Assembly: GCA_900239685.1 (NCBI GenBank)
Contig: OENT01000522.1
Span: forward strand, 39,917-103,916
DNA from: Rotaria macrura
Lineage: Eukaryota; Rotifera; Eurotatoria; Philodinida; Philodinidae
Length of the DNA stretch: 64,000 nt
Direction: 5' to 3'
This document shows positions 13,701 to 26,130 of this stretch, piece after piece. Under the pieces are notes generated by a model that searched no databases, was not told where the DNA came from, and saw only the letters and a program-made list of their open reading frames with translations. Position numbers and translations under genes: made by a program. Position 1 is the stretch's first letter, and each line of letters begins with the position of its first letter.

Positions 13701-16700
13701 ATATTAGCTAAGATTCAGTAGGATGAAGAGTACTGTTGCCTATTGCATATAAATTCTATACATGCATCTTAACAATTATACTGTACCATCAAATAATGAG
13801 ATGGATTTCTAGACTCACCTTTGTACGCTGATGTTTTTTTCTCGTAGGTTATAGCTCCACTTTTGTACAATGTTAGTAATATTAGAAATAAGATTACGAC
13901 TCTATACGAATATATGTACTTATATTTAAAAAAAGGTGAAGTGGATATATTCCGTCAATACGATGCTTATTGGTGTGTATGAAAATATTATTTTTCACTT
14001 GAAAAAGAAAACAAATGTATGTTAATCCATTGCAATAACATTCATTAATAACTCCCTATCACACAAGATTTATTCAAAAATAGATTGTCATCGATGTGAA
14101 TAATATTTGATATTCTACTTGGAATTTTTCTTTTTTTATAGCATGATGATGTCATTCTTATCTTATTTTTTAGTAATGAAAATAAGTAGATTTGGTGTGA
14201 ACCAGTTGGAAATAGAGGGAAAAAAAATATCTAGATGAAAAGCTTTCACGTATTTACCTTATGCAACCCTTAAAACATCATTTAAATATAGACACACTAT
14301 AGAATAAAATTTTTCATGAGTACTCATTCGATTCTTTTCATTCGAGTTTCTGCAGAGACATCTATTGTCAATAATTTTCACTAATCTAATACTTACTGAT
14401 GGATATCAAATAAATTAGTAGTTCATAGTATTAGAATACAAATTACAGATAGATGTATTCAAGTATTCCATTGCTTCGGACTTGTAACTATTCATATCTT
14501 ATCAGATTTAAAAATTTCAATTCGACGATGACTTAGAAGAAGCACGTGACCCTTGCGAACTTCAAAATCTTGATAGAGACAAGTCTTAATGTGATTGCTT
14601 AGTTTTGAATGAAATTTTAGAACACGTTTAATACTATCTGCTATGGAATCAGAGATTTGAGAGTTGACTGTAGATAGGAGTAGCATAAAAAATAACATTC
14701 TTTCAGCATAGATAACTTATTTTGACAAAAAAATAAATCATCAATTTGAAAATTTCATTATAAACTATTCTCACTAAGTCGTGTTTCTTGTACAACATAT
14801 CGATGTTCCAAGTTAAATTTTTCTCGTTTACCTGACAGATTATTTTTTAATAAAAGATTCTGAAGTGGAACTTTTGTCAAGCTATATTAATGATTCGAAA
14901 GAGTTGCGTATATCCTACAAAAGTGATTTGACATACTGAAGCAATTTTTTCTGTCATGTTTTCTAGAATTTAAGATTTATTAACCATCTGCTATACTATT
15001 CATTTTTATCTTTTGATGGGTTATTTGACAGAAAAGTTAAAATTGATTTTTTTTTATCGAGACAAATAAGTATTCAATGTATCAATGATGAAAAGTTCTA
15101 TAAAAACAATTCTTACATTTATAAAATAATACTTTCAATTTGAATCATTAGAGAAATTTAATTATAAGAATGATTCGATCCAAAATAAAAACGAAGTATC
15201 TCTTTCCATTGTCGATTTTTATTTTATCATTATGCGATGCTATCGTTTGCATAACATTTATATAAATATATATATATGTATATATATATATAATTGCGAT
15301 GTACGAATGAATATCGTTTTTATCGTTGATAGGCAAATATGTCATTCATCACTCGACCGTTATTAATTAAGCATACGATCAAATTTGATCTGTTTGTATA
15401 CGAACCAAATCAGAAAATTAAGTTCCAACATATAGATATTGATTGTGAAGTTTGTAGCTTCTATTATTTGGGTTTATGAGCATCTAGGCGATTGTTTCCT
15501 TTTTGAATTTAAAGGTCCTAGAGTTTACCAGTTGACGGTACCAAGATCGATAAGATATTTCTAACAAAATAATGTGAGCATTTTTTTCTAAGATCAAAGA
15601 ATAAAAAACTGTATGGCAGTGTCATCTTGTCGACGAGTTCTGACAATAAATTTAGACAATCGCGCGAAATCATTTTGTAAAATTCATTTTTTTCTTTTTC
15701 TTATTCATGAATCATCGATCGATTAAATGGCAATAAAAATGATCTCTTTCGATGATATAAAATCTACCATAGTCATATTGTCAAGTGTCAAAACATCAAT
15801 CGATAGTCCTTTCTCTAATTACATACTGGTAAATTATTTTTGAAAAACAAAACAAATATTTTCTCGTTTTGACTACTATGTCATTTGTTTCTCAAATGAA
15901 CTTCCCGATTGATTGTAACCCCTACCAAGTCATAGCGCTTTAACTTTTAGCAAATATTATTCTTCATCTTTTTCATGGCTAGATGAAAATACATCGTAGC
16001 TGTAAAAACGTGTACAAGCACGTACATGCTTCTGCCAAATATACGAAATGTTTGCTGTTCTGTTTGCTTTTAAGAAAAATACATCGAAGTTGTATTTTTT
16101 TTTCATTGCAAATTTGTGGGCTTTTTCACTTTCATAATCCCTTGAAAAGGTAAATACTGATTTCATATAACTTTTAGAATAAAATTGAATTCATGAAAAT
16201 AAATTTCAATTCCAGTTATAAGCGTGTCATAAGACAAATTCAATTGAATATAAAAAATAATTCATGCTTTCTCTTCATTGTATGTCGAAACAATGATGAG
16301 ATTATGAGCGTGTTGAAGTCAGATATATCTTACAATGAGTATTTGAGATAAGAACATGAATGAGTGTAATTCTGTCATCTACGAGCTGTCTTTTTGAGAG
16401 GTAATGTGTAATAAAAGTGTACTTCTATTTGTAGACCGTACGTTTAAGGATTGCCGACCTATCACATATAGTTGTATTCTTTGTTTTTTATTGAATACAT
16501 GTTCGCATGGTATCTTACAGCTCGATTAAGACAATGCTAAATTATCATGTAGCCAGGTTTAGCAATAAATGACCTATGTATAGACTCGCATTATGACAGA
16601 AAGTTTCTAATTCCTCCGAGTGACCTGAAAAGTGTCGAAAGCTTATACAAAAACACGAAGAGTAAATGGATATAAAAGAGGAAGAGATGGAAATGTGATT

Positions 16701-17180
16701 ATACATTAGTAAAATTATGTAAAATAGAAGTATTTGATAAGTTTGCTTCATTCTAATAGATTAATTAGAAGTTTGCACACATTGCATATTGTCGATTTTA
16801 ATTTTATTATTCTCTATATCCTCCAACTAAAGGTCTGTATTGGATGTGATTTGTGGGTATGTTCATTATTAATTAGTTGAATAATAAGAAATCTTTAATT
16901 CCTTGCCAATGAGACGAAACAAGATCCCATCCATAAAAACAAGATTAAAAAACACTGTAAAAATGAATATAGTGTATTATTGTATGTCGTATTTGATAAT
17001 GAAAATAGATTATATTATAAATGAGATCGAACTCATCTTTACTATGGATGTCAATACATCTTGCTTACAAGTAAAGTATGTGGAATAACGCATATGAAGT
17101 TGTCGACTAGTATAACTTATTAGATTCGTCATAAAATAACAAAAGAAAACAATCTTTTGTATGTGAGCGTGTAGATGGGT

Positions 17181-17200
17181 GAGAGAGAGAGAGAGAGAGG
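17181..17200. repeat. (GA)n microsatellite
   Basis: A run of about nine GA dinucleotides some 320 bp upstream of the first possible exon of LIM gene 1. A CT-rich tract lies at a comparable place upstream of LIM gene 2 (about 25890-25930). Confidence 0.8.
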
Positions 17201-17522
17201 TACATTGTTGTTTAATTGTTTGTACGAAAAAAGGAATTCGTATGTATTAGACTTAGCATGTGAGAAAAAAATTAGAAGCATGAAGAAAGGTTAGAGCAAG
17301 AAGTTAATTTTACAAAACAGAAACGTGTCCAGTCGAAGATCAAACGAATCGACTAAATCAACTTGGTTTTTCTTTTCTTTTTTCTTTTTCATTCTTTAGT
17401 TACTAGTAGTGAATATATAATATAATGCGTAAACCACGCGGGGATGAACTGAAACAGAAAAATTTATCATTCACATATCGATCATCATAGAAGTTAAGCT
17501 TATCGTTTCGTGATTTACTAAG

Positions 17523-17711
17523 ATGCAGCAACAAATTGATTTTGAGAAAGATATGAAGCGTACACCTCCATCTCCATCACCGCGTTTTTTACGTACATTT
17601 GATATGCTTTTAAATCGTGTAAGATATGAGATGAAAACTACTTACTGAATTCTTATTTTCATGGTTTTATTTTAGTTTCCAAATTCAACACAAATATCGA
17701 CACCATCTACG
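17523..17711 (+). CDS. Possible N-terminal exons of LIM gene 1
   Basis: Two short candidate exons, 17523-17618 (ATG start, MQQQIDFEKDMKRTPPSPSP and following) and 17676-17711, have canonical GTAAGA and GTAAGG donors and a TTTTAG acceptor. Both are exact multiples of three. They could splice in frame to an acceptor at 18091-18092, three bases before the LIM gene ATG, adding 45 residues including the Asn encoded by those three bases. In LIM gene 2 the acceptor also sits three bases before the ATG, which supports an upstream exon, but there it looks untranslated. The sequence may therefore be coding by an alternative promoter, or a 5' UTR that is open by chance. cDNA would settle it. Confidence 0.4.
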
Positions 17712-18095
17712 GTAAGGTTAGCTTCTGATTTCCTGTGATTCAACAATATTTATATGCTAGTTAACTTCGAGCATATTTTTACCAGTAGTCAGCACCATAT
17801 ATTTTCTAGTTTTGCTTTCCTTTTCTAAATTTATATAACAACGTTGAAGGAAAAAGATCTAATCCGTCGAAGCAGAAAAGAAAAAAAAATAATGCTCTAC
17901 TTCATGATAATACATTCATAGTGTTTTTTTTTATTCTATTCCCTCAAATAACATTTTACAGTTGACATTACCCTTTTCAGCACATATGTTTTCTTATTTT
18001 TCCCTCGAGATCAAACGAGAAACAATACTAATTAATTTATGATTATTATGGTCGACTTTGTTTTTTGACAATTCACTATTTTGACATAGTAGAAT

Positions 18096-19922
18096 ATGAC
18101 AACGAATAAGGGTGGTTATCAATGTTCGACTTGGGATGAACAGAGTCCTTATAAACCAGCGCAATGGCGATCGACAGTTTCAGCTCCATTGTGTGCACTT
18201 TGTCTTAAAGCTGTTTTTCCAGCCGAAGAAGTTATCGGAGCTGGACAAAAATATCATAAGTTTTGTCTCAAATGCAGTAAGTACCGCACCTTAGTATTTG
18301 TTTCACTTTCATCATTCGTTTTATATTCTAGTCTCGTGTAATGCATTACTCAATTCAGGTAACGTCAACGAACATGAGAAAAAAATTTATTGTACGGGAT
18401 GTTATCGCCGTCAATTTGGTCCACATGGAAGTTCGTATGTTCTATGCTTATGAAATTTAAATATCGATCTTTACTTTAGTTGGACGTGGTCTCGGTGCAA
18501 CATCATCACTTAATTTAGAAACACCACCGACAAGTCCAAATGTAAGTCGATTGGAAAGCAACTCTAATGACGAACTAATAAATGTAAACAATCATAACTC
18601 TCAACAAGAAACATTATTAACTTCACCATTATATCGAGAATCATCGGATGATCCTTCACGGCAAAGTCATTCTCTCATGAACAGTGTCACGTATATCGGT
18701 GGTGTAACAACACGACAAACAGTATCGTCCACACCTCGTCCATCGACAACAAGTTTATTAAATGGAACAGCTTTCAAAATGTTAACAATATCAGGAAACA
18801 TATGTCCCAGATGTTCTAAAAGTGTTTATTCAGCCGAAGAAGTTAAAGCTGCTGGAAAAGTACATCAACTTTGACATGTCGTCAATTTTATTAAGACGTG
18901 TATATATTTATTTCTAGTCATTTCATAAACAATGTTATACATGTGCACATTGTAAGAAGAGCATCAATGCTGGTCGATATTCAGAACATGAAGGAGAACT
19001 CTATGATAATAGTAAGAATACTCGAGTCATTTGAAACAACACAAAGTACACAGATTGCAAGCATGATATTTATTCATGAGAAGACATATGCTGTAGATTC
19101 AGTTCTCTCATCATTGACCTAATTATGTTGAAAAGTTGATTCTTTCACGTATCTATTAGTTTAAAATCTACTATCAAATATTTCTCTAATCATACGAGAA
19201 ATAATAAATTGAGATATGTGCCAAGAAATTCTACTACGAATAAAAACGGCGTGTATGATAAAATTTCCAGAGAATCTGAAAGATAATTTTTCAATATTTG
19301 TAACTTTTCATTCAATCATGATAAGATCGTTTTTATTTTTTTTGCACGTTCGAAATACCAAATATTAATAATAAAAGTTTTCATGCATTCTATTAAAAAT
19401 TTGATATAAAATTGTTTCGATCAAATCGATAGAACTCGTCTAATCGAACACTTTCGAACTTGATCGAACAGTTCTATTAAAATCTACATGAAAATTTCTA
19501 ATTGACACAAGACAATCCTTCCAAACATACTAGAATTTTTCGCATACAATTATTAACACATCTTCTAAGAATCTTTAACAACTAAACCTCGTTATATCCA
19601 ACGAGATCAGTATTTTCCAAGTATAAAACATACAAGTAATTCTTCAAACTATGTTTCTCAATTCTTTGAGTTAAAATGGATGATATGAAATTTGATTCCA
19701 GGCTTTTACAGAAACTTAAGAAATTCAAAAAAATCAATTAACTTTCTGTGAATCCATCAAGTATATGGAGGAATATTTTCATAGAGTGACATGATATTGT
19801 TGACGAATGATTTCACTTTGATGTTTCTTACATAAATAATTTTAGATTGTTATCAACGTTTGTTTGGTCCTAAAGGTGTTGGTTATGGTATTGGATCCGG
19901 AGCACTATCATCGGGAACATAG
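18096..19922 (+). CDS. CRP/MLP-type two-LIM protein, copy 1
   Basis: Cysteine- and glycine-rich (CRP/muscle LIM) protein, a family of adaptors at actin, Z-discs and in the nucleus. Five exons: 18096-18276, 18332-18430, 18480-18859, 18918-19011, 19846-19922, giving 276 residues. LIM1 begins CALCLKAVFPAEEVIGAGQK and continues HKFCLKCISC to CTGCYRRQFGPHG. A Ser/Thr/Asn-rich linker of about 120 residues follows, then LIM2 (CPRCSKSVYSAEEVKAAGK, HKQCYTCAHC, NNCYQRLFGPKGVGYG). All zinc-ligand Cys/His positions are present in both LIM domains. Each LIM ends in the glycine-containing tail typical of CRPs. Intron 2 has a weak GTTCGT donor. Intron 4 is 834 bp, against 51 bp in the inverted copy. The gene pairs tail to tail with copy 2 at 24588-25644. 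Confidence 0.93.
19012..19845 (+). other. Expanded intron 4 of LIM gene 1
   Basis: This 834-bp intron holds no coding signal I recognise. The orthologous-position intron in copy 2 is 51 bp, so about 780 bp was gained here or lost there. A short inverted motif (ATAGAACT and AGTTCTAT) lies around 19430-19480, but no clear terminal repeats or target-site duplication are visible. Confidence 0.7.
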
Positions 19923-20179
19923 TTTCGATAAGTAATTTTTATATCATCCAGTGCTGCAATGAATGAACGAGAAAACAAACATTTTATTTTATGATGTCTT
20001 TGACTTATGATTGTTGTTTTAGTTTCTTTTTCTTTTGTTTTTTGTTTCCATTTGATCTGATGCTTTTATGATTAGTCGAGATATCTTATTTATATCGATT
20101 TATTTAGTATATCTATTCTAATACAAGAAAAAAAAAGTATGAAAACCATTTCTTTTTATAAAGACATCATAGAAACGAA

Positions 20180-21179
20180 TTATGAAAAATCCTTTTCTTC
20201 ATTGAATTTCAAGTCATAAACCATCTTTGCTCCAATAGCAATAACACCGAGAAGAAGACAAAAGATAAGAAAACCAAACCACCCACCACTCGTATCATCG
20301 AAATTTTCTAAACGTGCCACAAGCCGACAAGGCGCACCAGTACCACCTTCGATTTTCATTGGAAGAACATCAAATGTAAAAAACGTTTCTGGTCGATTCG
20401 ATAAATATTTCAGGACACGATCGAGTCCAGCAACATTTTCTATTGCATAGATATTTCTTTTAAACAAGATTCGATGAGCATAGAAATTTACAGATAAACC
20501 AGAGTCGACTAGAAATGTCACAAAAAAATAAATAAATAAATAAATAAAATACAATAATCAATAGTATGTCTTTTCTTTTCTATTCAAACTAATTACTTGA
20601 TATAGTATCAATACCAACTCCAACAAGTTTGTCCGAATAGTACGCAACTAAATGTGATGCTAATTCGGCACTCATACCAGGATATTTAAGTGTGTTTCTT
20701 TCATAACCCCCAAGATAGACTTCCTGATTTGGCCAAAATTTAGATCTGCCTGTATAAAATAGTAAAACGTAAAATCCACTTGCTTGCTTCATGACATCTT
20801 CATTCAGATCTTTAATTTTTATTTCATAATTTGGTATTCTTGAACTTTGCTTTGATACATCAACAATTAATGCTTGAATAGATACTAAGCGTTCAAATGG
20901 AATTTGCTCTACTGTCCATGATGTATTCGAAAAATGGTAAGGTGCATCGATATGCGTACCGAAATGTTCAGTTGTAGTGAATGTGTAAAATGCTTTGAAG
21001 TAGTGCTTATGGAAACTATCTTGTTCCCATCCTTTGAATGTTTCTGTAAAATTAAACGGTGTTAAACCAGGAAACACTGGATTAGTGGATTTAATCGTAT
21101 GAGTTAAATCCAAATTAATTGAACTAAAAGTTGATTTAATGAAAAGAACAACGAATAAACAATGAATAAGTCGCATCAC
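20180..21179 (-). CDS. Secreted/membrane-anchored cyclase-family hydrolase
   Basis: Member of the putative cyclase family that includes bacterial kynurenine formamidase (KynB) and isatin hydrolase; these are metal-dependent amide or ester hydrolases. Two exons, 21179-20597 and 20508-20180, give 303 residues. The signature HFGTHIDAPYHF holds the His and Asp metal ligands. The family GID strand and following helix are also present (VGVGIDTISID, FYAHRILFKRNIYAIENVAG). There is a signal peptide (MMRLIHCLFVVLFIKSTFSS) and a C-terminal hydrophobic segment (GWFGFLIFCLLLGVIAIGAK) followed by an acidic/basic tail. This predicts a type I membrane protein with an extracellular or luminal enzyme domain. 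Bacterial members are soluble, so the anchoring is unusual. The substrate cannot be told from sequence. It sits between the two LIM copies on the same strand as copy 2. Horizontal origin is possible, but the family also occurs in other invertebrates. Confidence 0.88.
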
Positions 21180-24100
21180 AAGAAATTAAGACTACGAATT
21201 TCTATTCTTTTTGTATAGTAGAAACTCTATTTTCATAGGAAGTTTTCAACTATAATTTTGTCTTTCACAACTCAAATGAAAGGCTTTTGTTTCATTCTTT
21301 CCTTATCAAAATAAAGACTCACTATTATCTTTAGTCGTATAGGGCTAGAAAAATAATTTTCATCAATATCATACCGTATTTTATGGTATTTCGTGTTTTT
21401 TCTCTTATTCTTATCACATCGTTTGAATTACCTTTGACTATATTAATACTCAAATAAACTATAAAAATCGACTTGTTCTCAAAGAATCGTAATTTCTTTC
21501 TTTGTATGTAATCGTTCTAGGCTAAAAACATATGCCAAGCGGTTAAGAAACTATATTACGATAGATAGAAGAACGTGTTTTTATCTCAAATGCGTTTTTC
21601 TTTTTAGAAAAAAACACACTTATAGATCAATAGACAATAATTTGTCGTAGTACTTGAATACTTTAGACTAAGATTTAAGAATTTTTCTTTTCTTATGTTC
21701 TCCTAAAAGAATCAACATTTCTTCACATCAATACCAACTAAATCATTTATGGTCGGATGAATTTCGATGAATGAAACGGAGAAGGTCGTGATTTTTACCT
21801 TGATAAAAATCATGTAAAGATTCAGTGCAGCATGAAAAATATATTTCAATTAAGATTTATTTTTAGCTTTCACTCACACTATGTCAATAAGTAGGTACAC
21901 TTTATATACTTTGCTTGGAGAAAATTTTTAGTAACTCCCTTTGAGTTATTTATACATTTGATTGAACAGACAGTACAACTTCTATTTAATAGCAATTTTT
22001 AGATTTAATCATTTTGACGATGTAGCTATTCAGTGGAAAATGTAATTTCCTTGCTTGTTTTTTTCTTCTAATAATAAATCATTCAAAAAAACCTGTGAAA
22101 TAATTTTATAGGTTTCCGTTGTGTCTTGTGAAATTTGAAAACATCACACCTGTCTATTTTCTTTCCATAAAACGTGATCCAAAATAAATATACAATGTAG
22201 TCATTGTTGTTTGCCTATGACTGTTTTGTAATAGACTCACATCATAGCAAATAATGCTGATCCAATTCAAATTTTAATGGTATTCAATGAAAAACGATGA
22301 AATGTTGCTAAAACATCGAATATTCTATTTTATTTTCTATACGTTTAGAGGGAAATTTTCTTCTCGACCCTTCAATAGAAAGAATAACTAGGCAGATTTC
22401 GTTTCAATTACTTTAAATATATGATTTGATAATTTCTTGCGGTAAGGAGGCTTTATTCTTGAATTAAATAAATTTGAGATTGATGTACTTCAATCAAAAC
22501 GAAGTCGTACGATTATAATTAAATCGTAACGATTCATCAAATAGATCAAGACACATCGAAGGTCATTGATAGAAAGCTTACTGTTTTTCATATTATAGAA
22601 AAATGCAAGAGAAAAAACGAAATTAAATTTCATCGTAATGCTATTGAATCTTCAAATAGAAAAACGTATGCCAATTGTTTATTATTTCAATTCTAGTGTT
22701 ATCCTAAACGGTGTGTCGTTTTTGGTTTTAAAGTAAAATAATATGGTGATTGATCGAGGAAAGGTTGATTTAATTTTGTGCAAGTAAAGATGCAAATGAC
22801 TATTTTATGTGCGACTGCACTCATGTTTTAAATTAACTGAACCAAATGATGATATGCTAGGATTAAATTTTTTTTTCTGTATTGATTTATAATGTATGGT
22901 CGAAAGAAATTTGATTGATGATGATCTAAGAATAAATTCATCAGTCTCGTATTGATCACTATCCTGAAATATATCTTCAATACAGTATCTTTCCTAGGAT
23001 GGTAAAGTAATGTAATGGAAAAATATGCAAATATTCGTAATAGTAAATCGTGGAGGTAAGTGGACAAGACGATACTTCTTCAATAATATTGTATTAAATA
23101 TATCTTTCTCATAATCCCAACTTGTCAGATCAAAGAACTGAATTCGTATATATACTAAGTCATATGAAAAATTGAACATATAATTCTTTGAAATAGTTGA
23201 ACGATATTTAAATTTTAGTTTTTTTTTTCGAAGATTCTCAGCAACAAACGAAATCGTTTCAATACAAAGTATAAAATATCAACTAGAAGTTTCAAGAAGT
23301 AAACTTTGTTTTCATTTCATTACGAACCATTTGTAATTTTGATCTGAGCAGTTCGACTTTCAAAATTAGTGAACAATTGTTTCATTGTTATTATCCTATT
23401 TGAAAAAGTATCGAACACTGTTAACTTATGGCATTTTCGGAAAAATAATGAAATGAATATTCCTACTGATCCATAGCTCTCTGTCAAACCATTGTTACTA
23501 ATTAGCATTTTGCAAAATATATAGTTGAAATTATTTCCATGACAACAATCGTACTAATAAACGAAGATTGGAAACAAGAGTCGATAGATATTTTAATTTT
23601 TGCCCATAAAGGTGTTTTTCTTTGACACTGATGTATATGGGATAATAGATTATTGAGTTCATCAAATATAATGATTAATATTTACGTTAGTGTGAATAAC
23701 AATAACAGATGTATATATAAACTTAACTTTGATTAAGCTTAATCTTAGACTTAGATACATTAAAAAAATAAAGATATAAAGAATACTATTTCATTGACAT
23801 AAATGTTAACGATGCTTGCAGACATAGTAGCTTATCCTTCATTTCTTAATCACTACGTCTATCACGAACATGACAATGACTATTGCATTAATAACGTCAA
23901 GCAAATAAACGACATTGTCAATGATTATGATTCTTTTGATATAGAACTATCAATTTTACCTCTTTAATAAACAGTTCACATCATCAGAATATTTCAAAAA
24001 TGATCAACGACGTAAAACACTCTTCATGTTGAGTATCAATTAAATATGTTAATAACTCTCGAAACTCTATCAATACAATACTCATTAACATTTTCTACGT

Positions 24101-24587
24101 AGTACTCGTCACCTTTTACTTTCGTGTGAAGACTTGAAATAAATTGAACGAACTTTATTATATGTTTAATTAAATTTTGATAAAATCTGGAAAAAAAAAA
24201 CATTCGCTTTTCTAGCAAATGATTTCCATCCAACTATCCTAACGGTACACAAGTAAATTTCATGTAAAATTAAATTACATTAGCAATGTATTTGTTTCAT
24301 TGCATATATATATATATATTTCTACAATATTCATGCATTAAGCTCGGTCATTATATAAAAACAAAGCATCGATCTGCTAGATTAGCTACACCAAAGAAAT
24401 AAAGAAACATATTTCGACTAACGTATATCTATATATAGAAGGATAAGAGTCAGATCTAATAGAAACAGCAAACAAATAGCTAAAGGGAAGCAAGAAGAAA
24501 AGAGAAATGATCAATAGAACAAGTTGAGATCTAGTCTTTAGTCCATTTCTGATAGCACCGGTGTAATAAAAGTTTAACAATTGAAAA
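21180..24587. other. Non-coding spacer between cyclase and LIM gene 2
   Basis: About 3.4 kb with no supported gene. If the LIM pair were part of a full palindrome, a second cyclase copy would be expected on the plus strand here; none is visible. The only clear structure is a TA run near 24304-24320. Short minus-strand frames at 22828-23508 have no recognisable content. Confidence 0.65.
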
Positions 24588-25644
24588 TTAATTTCCTGTT
24601 GCTAATGTTCCTGATCCAGTAGCATAACCAATACCTTTTGGACCAAACAATCGTTGATAACAATCTAGAAAAAATAATTTAAAAAGAAAACTAAATAAAC
24701 AAATATTAATCATACTATTATCATAGAGTTCTCCTTCATGTTCTGAATATCGACCAGCATTGATGCTCTTCTTGCAATGTACACATGTATAACATTGTTT
24801 ATGAAATGACTAGAAATAAATTTATACACGTCATAATAAAATTGACGACATGTCAAAGTTGATGTACTTTTCCAGCAGCTTTAACTTCTTCGGCTGAATA
24901 AACACTTTTAGAACATCGTGGACAAATATGTCCTGTTGTTGACTTTAATCGAAATGATGATCCATTTGTTAAATTAATTGATGAAGGACGAGGAATAGTC
25001 GACCTTATTTGTTTTGTTGTCACTCCACCGATATATGTGACACTGTTCATTTGACAATTACTATAACGTGAATCATCATCTGATGATGTACGAGATGGTG
25101 ATGAACCTGTTGAAGTTTTTCGTTCATGGCGAAGACCATCGATGCTATCAGTTATTTCACTATGATAATTTATTCTTGTTCCGTTTGAATTCGGACTGCT
25201 GGGTGGTGTTTCTAAATTCAGTGATGATGCTGTGCCGAGAACACGTCCAACTGAAATTATCGAGATTGTTCATTGATCGACTGTAATTCATAAATATTTA
25301 GAGACATACCTCCTCGTGGGCCAAATTGACGGCGATAACATCCCGTACAATAAATTTTTTTCTCATGTTCGTTGACGTTACCTGAATTGAGTAATGTATT
25401 ACACGAGACTAGAATATAAAACGAATGATGAAAGTGAAACAAATACTAAGGTGCGGTACTTACTGCATTTGAGACAAAACTTATGATATTTTTGTCCAGC
25501 TCCGATAACTTCTTCGGCTGGAAAAACAGCTTTAAGACACAGTGCACACAATGGAGCTGAAACTGTCGATCGCCATTGTACTGGTTTGTATCCACCTTTC
25601 AGATCCCATTCAAATGATCTGAAACCACCTTTATTCGACCCCAT
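24588..25644 (-). CDS. CRP/MLP-type two-LIM protein, copy 2 (inverted paralogue)
   Basis: Inverted paralogue of the LIM gene at 18096-19922. Five exons: 25644-25464, 25408-25310, 25250-24868, 24809-24716, 24664-24588, giving 277 residues with the same phases. The LIM1 core and LIM2 are almost identical to copy 1, including intron 1. The N-terminus (MGSNKGGFRSFEWDLKGGYK), the inter-LIM linker (Arg/Ser-rich, with TSSDDDSRYSN) and the C-terminus (GIGYATGSGTLATGN) differ. Both LIM domains keep all zinc ligands. The ATG lies three bases after a TTTTGTAG acceptor, and a GTGAGT donor about 70 bp further upstream suggests a 5' UTR intron. The role is as for copy 1: a LIM-domain adaptor, probably in muscle or cytoskeleton. 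Confidence 0.93.
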
Positions 25645-26130
25645 AATCTACAAAATCACATGCATATTGTTCTGTTTTAAGGGAAAAATCTGACGTATAT
25701 GCATATTGACCACTCACATTGCTGTGTTTGAAGAGAAAACAATAGAACAGAAATGCGTTGTTCTGAACTAGATCGACTGACCGTTGTGGCTAGTGCAGTA
25801 GGCGGCGAGAAAAAGTGTGGATGTCTCGATCTGTCGTAAGAGAACGTTCTCGTTTTTCTTTCTCTTCCATTCGCATTCAATGTCATCTCTCTCTCTTTCT
25901 CCTCACTCTCACTCTCTTCTTGCTCGCTGTTCGTTTCTGGACGAACACAGAAAAAATAATAATAATAATAATAAACGAGAGATTGAGAGAGGAAAAACAT
26001 CAATGAATAGCATGGAAAGTAGAAGAAGAACAAATGAAAATAGTATTGACTGGTAACTTGAGAAAACGGCCAAAAACTGACTGGTAAAAGAATAATGAAC
26101 TGTAGTGTGTGCCTCAGACGAAACATATGT
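25645..26130 (-). promoter_or_regulatory. 5' UTR exon and pyrimidine/purine-rich leader of LIM gene 2
   Basis: Directly upstream of the ATG is a likely 5' UTR intron, ending in TTTTGTAG at 25648-25655 and starting with GTGAGT near 25715-25720. Beyond it lies a stretch rich in CT dinucleotides on the plus strand (about 25885-25930) and an AAT run near 25955-25972. Open frames on both strands through it are low-complexity and not believed to be genes. The exact transcription start cannot be placed. Confidence 0.4.

Larger units (their letters stand above)
7868..17522. other. Gene desert, about 9.7 kb
   Basis: Between the receptor start and the first LIM-gene exon I find no reading frame with recognisable domains, no exon chain with consistent phases and no RNA gene. 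Short ATG frames (for example 9932-10168 and 13041-13250) are what AT-rich DNA gives by chance. The visible structure is a small hairpin near 10310-10327, an inverted repeat at 10725-10774, TA runs near 15259-15292 and a GA run at 17181-17199. Distal regulatory DNA or old, unrecognised transposon remnants are possible. Confidence 0.6.

Noticed and set aside
25677-26126. 149-residue minus-strand frame upstream of LIM gene 2
   Set aside because: Low-complexity Ser/Glu/Arg/Phe composition across a CT-rich leader. No homology, and opposed by two similar plus-strand frames.
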